In this document: one piece after another, positions 62,257 through 64,000 of the stretch
Numbering within the stretch: the first letter of the stretch is position 1
Layout: the number at the start of each line of letters is the position of its first letter
Assembly (NCBI RefSeq): GCF_050624435.1
Contig: NC_134539.1
Coordinates: forward strand, 121,751,525-121,815,524
Source of the DNA: Tenrec ecaudatus
Taxonomy: Eukaryota > Chordata > Mammalia > Afrosoricida > Tenrecidae
Direction: 5' to 3'
Length of the DNA stretch: 64,000 nt
Position numbers and translations under genes: made by a program
Notes under the pieces: generated by a model
What the model saw: only the letters and a program-made list of their open reading frames with translations
Database searches by the model: none
What the model was told of the DNA's origin: nothing

Positions 62257-62471
62257 CAGTTCTCAAACTACGGCCCGCGGGCCACATGCGGCGCCGAGGA
62301 CATTTATCCAGCCCACCAGGTGCTTTTGTCCCATTTGTTTTTTCACTTCAAAATAAGATATATGCAGTGTGCATAGGAATTTGTTCATAGTTTTTTTAAA
62401 CTATAGTCCAGCCTTCCAACGGGTCTGAGGGACAGTGAACTGGCCCCATTTAAAAAGTTTGAGGACCCCTG
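62257..62471 (+). mobile_element. Second non-autonomous hAT-type element
   Basis: A 215-bp element with imperfect inverted ends 'cagttctcaaactacggccc' and 'aaaaagtttgaggacccctg'. The interior has 'catttatccagcccaccagg' and 'gtccagccttccaacgggtc'. It is distinct from the SPIN-like copies. It resembles the 'cctcaaactacggcccgcgg' MITEs known in several mammals (OC1/hAT-HT-type). The family is uncertain and no clear target duplication is visible. Confidence 0.65.
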
Positions 62472-62809
62472 CTCTAGAAGGAGTATGTTATACTAGGAGA
62501 TAAGTCCTAATATAAAGTTACTGTAATTCAGGCAGGATGCTGTACTGCAAGTAGACTAATGGCGCAGAACAGTCTATATATAACTGGATCCAGACCTTTG
62601 CAATACCTGAATTATGAAAAAGGTGATCTTGCAGTAGAAAAGAATGGTGTGGGGTCCACGGGAAGCTATGACACAAAGATTCCACATGCAGTTGAACATT
62701 TTCTTTCCCACATGGAGTTTTGATCGCTACTTCATTCCATACACAAAATAAATTCCAGATGGATTGTGTTCTAACTATGAACGCTCTGTGATATCGATGG
62801 AGACGGTAT

Positions 62810-63060
62810 GGTTCAGTAGGGTCTCCCCTTGCCTTCCATAGGGGAGACCCGGGTCAGTGCACCTCGAGTAGAGCTACCAGCCATCTGTCAGGGTGAACAG
62901 CTTTCAGGGGAGCTAGATGAAGGATTAGGGAAGAAGCCTGACAACCTACTTGCATTAAAAGCAGCCGATGAAAACGCTGTGGGGCCTCGCAGTCCAGTCA
63001 CGTTGTACACGCACAGGGTGACTGTGGTCAGGGACTGACTCAACAGCAGTTCACAACCAT
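62810..63060 (+). mobile_element. SINE/RTE-tail-type insertion in the L1
   Basis: 'aggggagctagatgaaggat', 'aagaagcctgacaacctact', 'gaaaacgctgtggggcctcg' and a tail 'gactgactcaacagcag' like that of AfroSINE. The body differs from the standard AfroSINE, so it may be another RTE-dependent retroposon. L1 sequence lies on both sides. Confidence 0.5.
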
Positions 63061-63477
63061 GAGAAATGGAAATGGGAATCTAAACATGAAATAGAAAACA
63101 ACGCAACATGTAGAAGAGCACACGGACTGTGGTCTTGGGGCAAGCCAACATTTCACAGAGAAGACACACCCAGAAAACAAAAATCATTGTGGAAGAAACT
63201 GATACATTCGTCTCCATTGGGTTTTAAGCTTCTCTTTATCCAAAGGCACTGATACGATCATGAAAAGTCACACATGGAAAGAAGGCATTTAAGGTACATA
63301 TATATTTTGACAAAGGACTCAAACCTGGACTATTATCAAGAAGAAATCTAGAGTAAAAAGAAGACATCTCAATGGCTAAGACACAAATGAAAAGGTCCTC
63401 GAATTCAGTAACCACCAGGAAAATGCAAACGATGACCACCATCGAATAGAAAAAGTGGAAACCCCATCCTTTGTAGT

Positions 63478-63662
63478 GAGTCCCTCCTGACCCTCAGCCA
63501 GCCTCTGGGAGAGAGAAGTGCCCATAGGGTTCCCGGGGTGTGTACGTATATCTCTATGGAAACAGAGGGTTGCGTCTTTTCCAATGGAGCAACTGGTGGG
63601 TTCAAGCCTCAGGCCTTTAGGTTAGCCCCTGAGCTCTGTAATCACTGTGCCACAAGGGGCTT
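63478..63662 (-). mobile_element. AfroSINE inserted in the L1
   Basis: 'gagtccctcctgaccctcag', 'gtgcccatagggttcccggg', 'ttggaaaagacgc'-type middle, 'gagcaactggtgggttcaag' and 'tcactgtgccacaaggggc' make a near full reverse AfroSINE. Confidence 0.7.
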
Positions 63663-64000
63663 CTCAGCAGCACTGTCCCCCACCCCCCAATAGTTAACAT
63701 GAAAAAGACTCATGATAGTAAATGTTAGGAGACCTTTGATCCATAGCTGGCGGGGATGTGCACTAGCATAACGCCATTGCAAGCTGTCAGAGTCGACTGC
63801 CCTGTTTGACAGTGTGCTCCTGGGCTGCTTAGTGGGAACATAGCTGAACGATTGCTCTCTGCAGTAGAAACCCCGACGAAGGGTGTACACGATAAACCAA
63901 CAGGCATGAACAGAAATGTTCACAGCAGCGGGATTCAATACAGGCCCACACTGGAATCAATTCAGCTGTTCATCTGCAGTCGAAGGGGCTCAATGAGTAA

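Larger units (their letters stand above)
62560..64000 (+). mobile_element. L1 ORF2 3' remnant, interrupted by two SINEs
   Basis: 'ccatacacaaaataaattcc' with 'agatggattgtgttc' is the conserved P-Y-T-K-I-N-S-R-W-I region of L1 ORF2. 'aatggctaagacacaaatga' with 'aaaaggtcctcgaattcagt' and 'aggaaaatgcaaacgatgac' follow in L1 order. After the second SINE come 'ctggcggggatgtgcactag', 'gttcacagcagcgggattca' and 'cagctgttcatctgcag'. Many frame breaks are present, and the copy runs off the window. Confidence 0.65.

Overview
This is vertebrate nuclear DNA from a mammal, and most probably from a tenrec such as the lesser hedgehog tenrec (inference). The interspersed repeats point there. About twenty copies or fragments of an AfroSINE-type retroposon, which is specific to Afrotheria, are scattered across the window. 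There are also remnants of an RTE/BovB-like LINE with the same kind of tail and of Afrotherian L1 3' ends. Five short hAT elements resemble SPIN, a family reported as horizontally transferred; among Afrotheria it is known from tenrec. Ancient mammalian repeats (MIR, L2-like, MER2/Tigger-like, L1M) form the background. I found no prokaryotic features, rRNA, tRNA, CRISPR array or viral gene.

The only protein-coding gene I can support is TBX4, on the + strand. It encodes the T-box transcription factor of hindlimb and lung mesenchyme. Eight coding exons lie at 20196-20405, 21156-21250, 30228-30347, 31378-31525, 43336-43488, 44782-44870, 44992-45227 and 47736-48352. All junctions are GT-AG and the reading frame is continuous: 1668 nt, 555 codons plus stop. 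A non-coding first exon probably ends at the GTGAGT donor at 16658, inside a CpG island at about 15.74-16.72 kb. The 3' UTR starts at 48353, and the best polyadenylation signals are at 49674-49688.

Layout: 1-6 kb is a dense pile of nested L1, RTE and AfroSINE copies. 6.7-7.9 kb holds a CpG-rich, CCAAT-bearing segment and a conserved-looking homeodomain-site cluster. 8-15.7 kb is ordinary intergenic DNA with repeats. 15.7-20.2 kb is the promoter, probable exon 1 and first intron; it contains a strange 1.2-kb tract that is AT-rich, purine-skewed and keeps its CpGs. 20.2-48.4 kb is the coding part, with large introns 2 (9.0 kb) and 4 (11.8 kb) that hold candidate enhancers. 48.4-50 kb is the 3' end. 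50-64 kb is downstream DNA with several enhancer-like low-repeat blocks, and the window ends in an L1 ORF2 remnant.

The oddest sequence is the purine-skewed, CpG-retaining tract at 17041-18250. Other points are five SPIN-like copies with readable target duplications, an L1-in-AfroSINE insertion, a tandem NAGNAG acceptor before the last exon, and an Ala/Thr-rich N-terminus. All enhancer calls rest on sequence appearance only and need an alignment.
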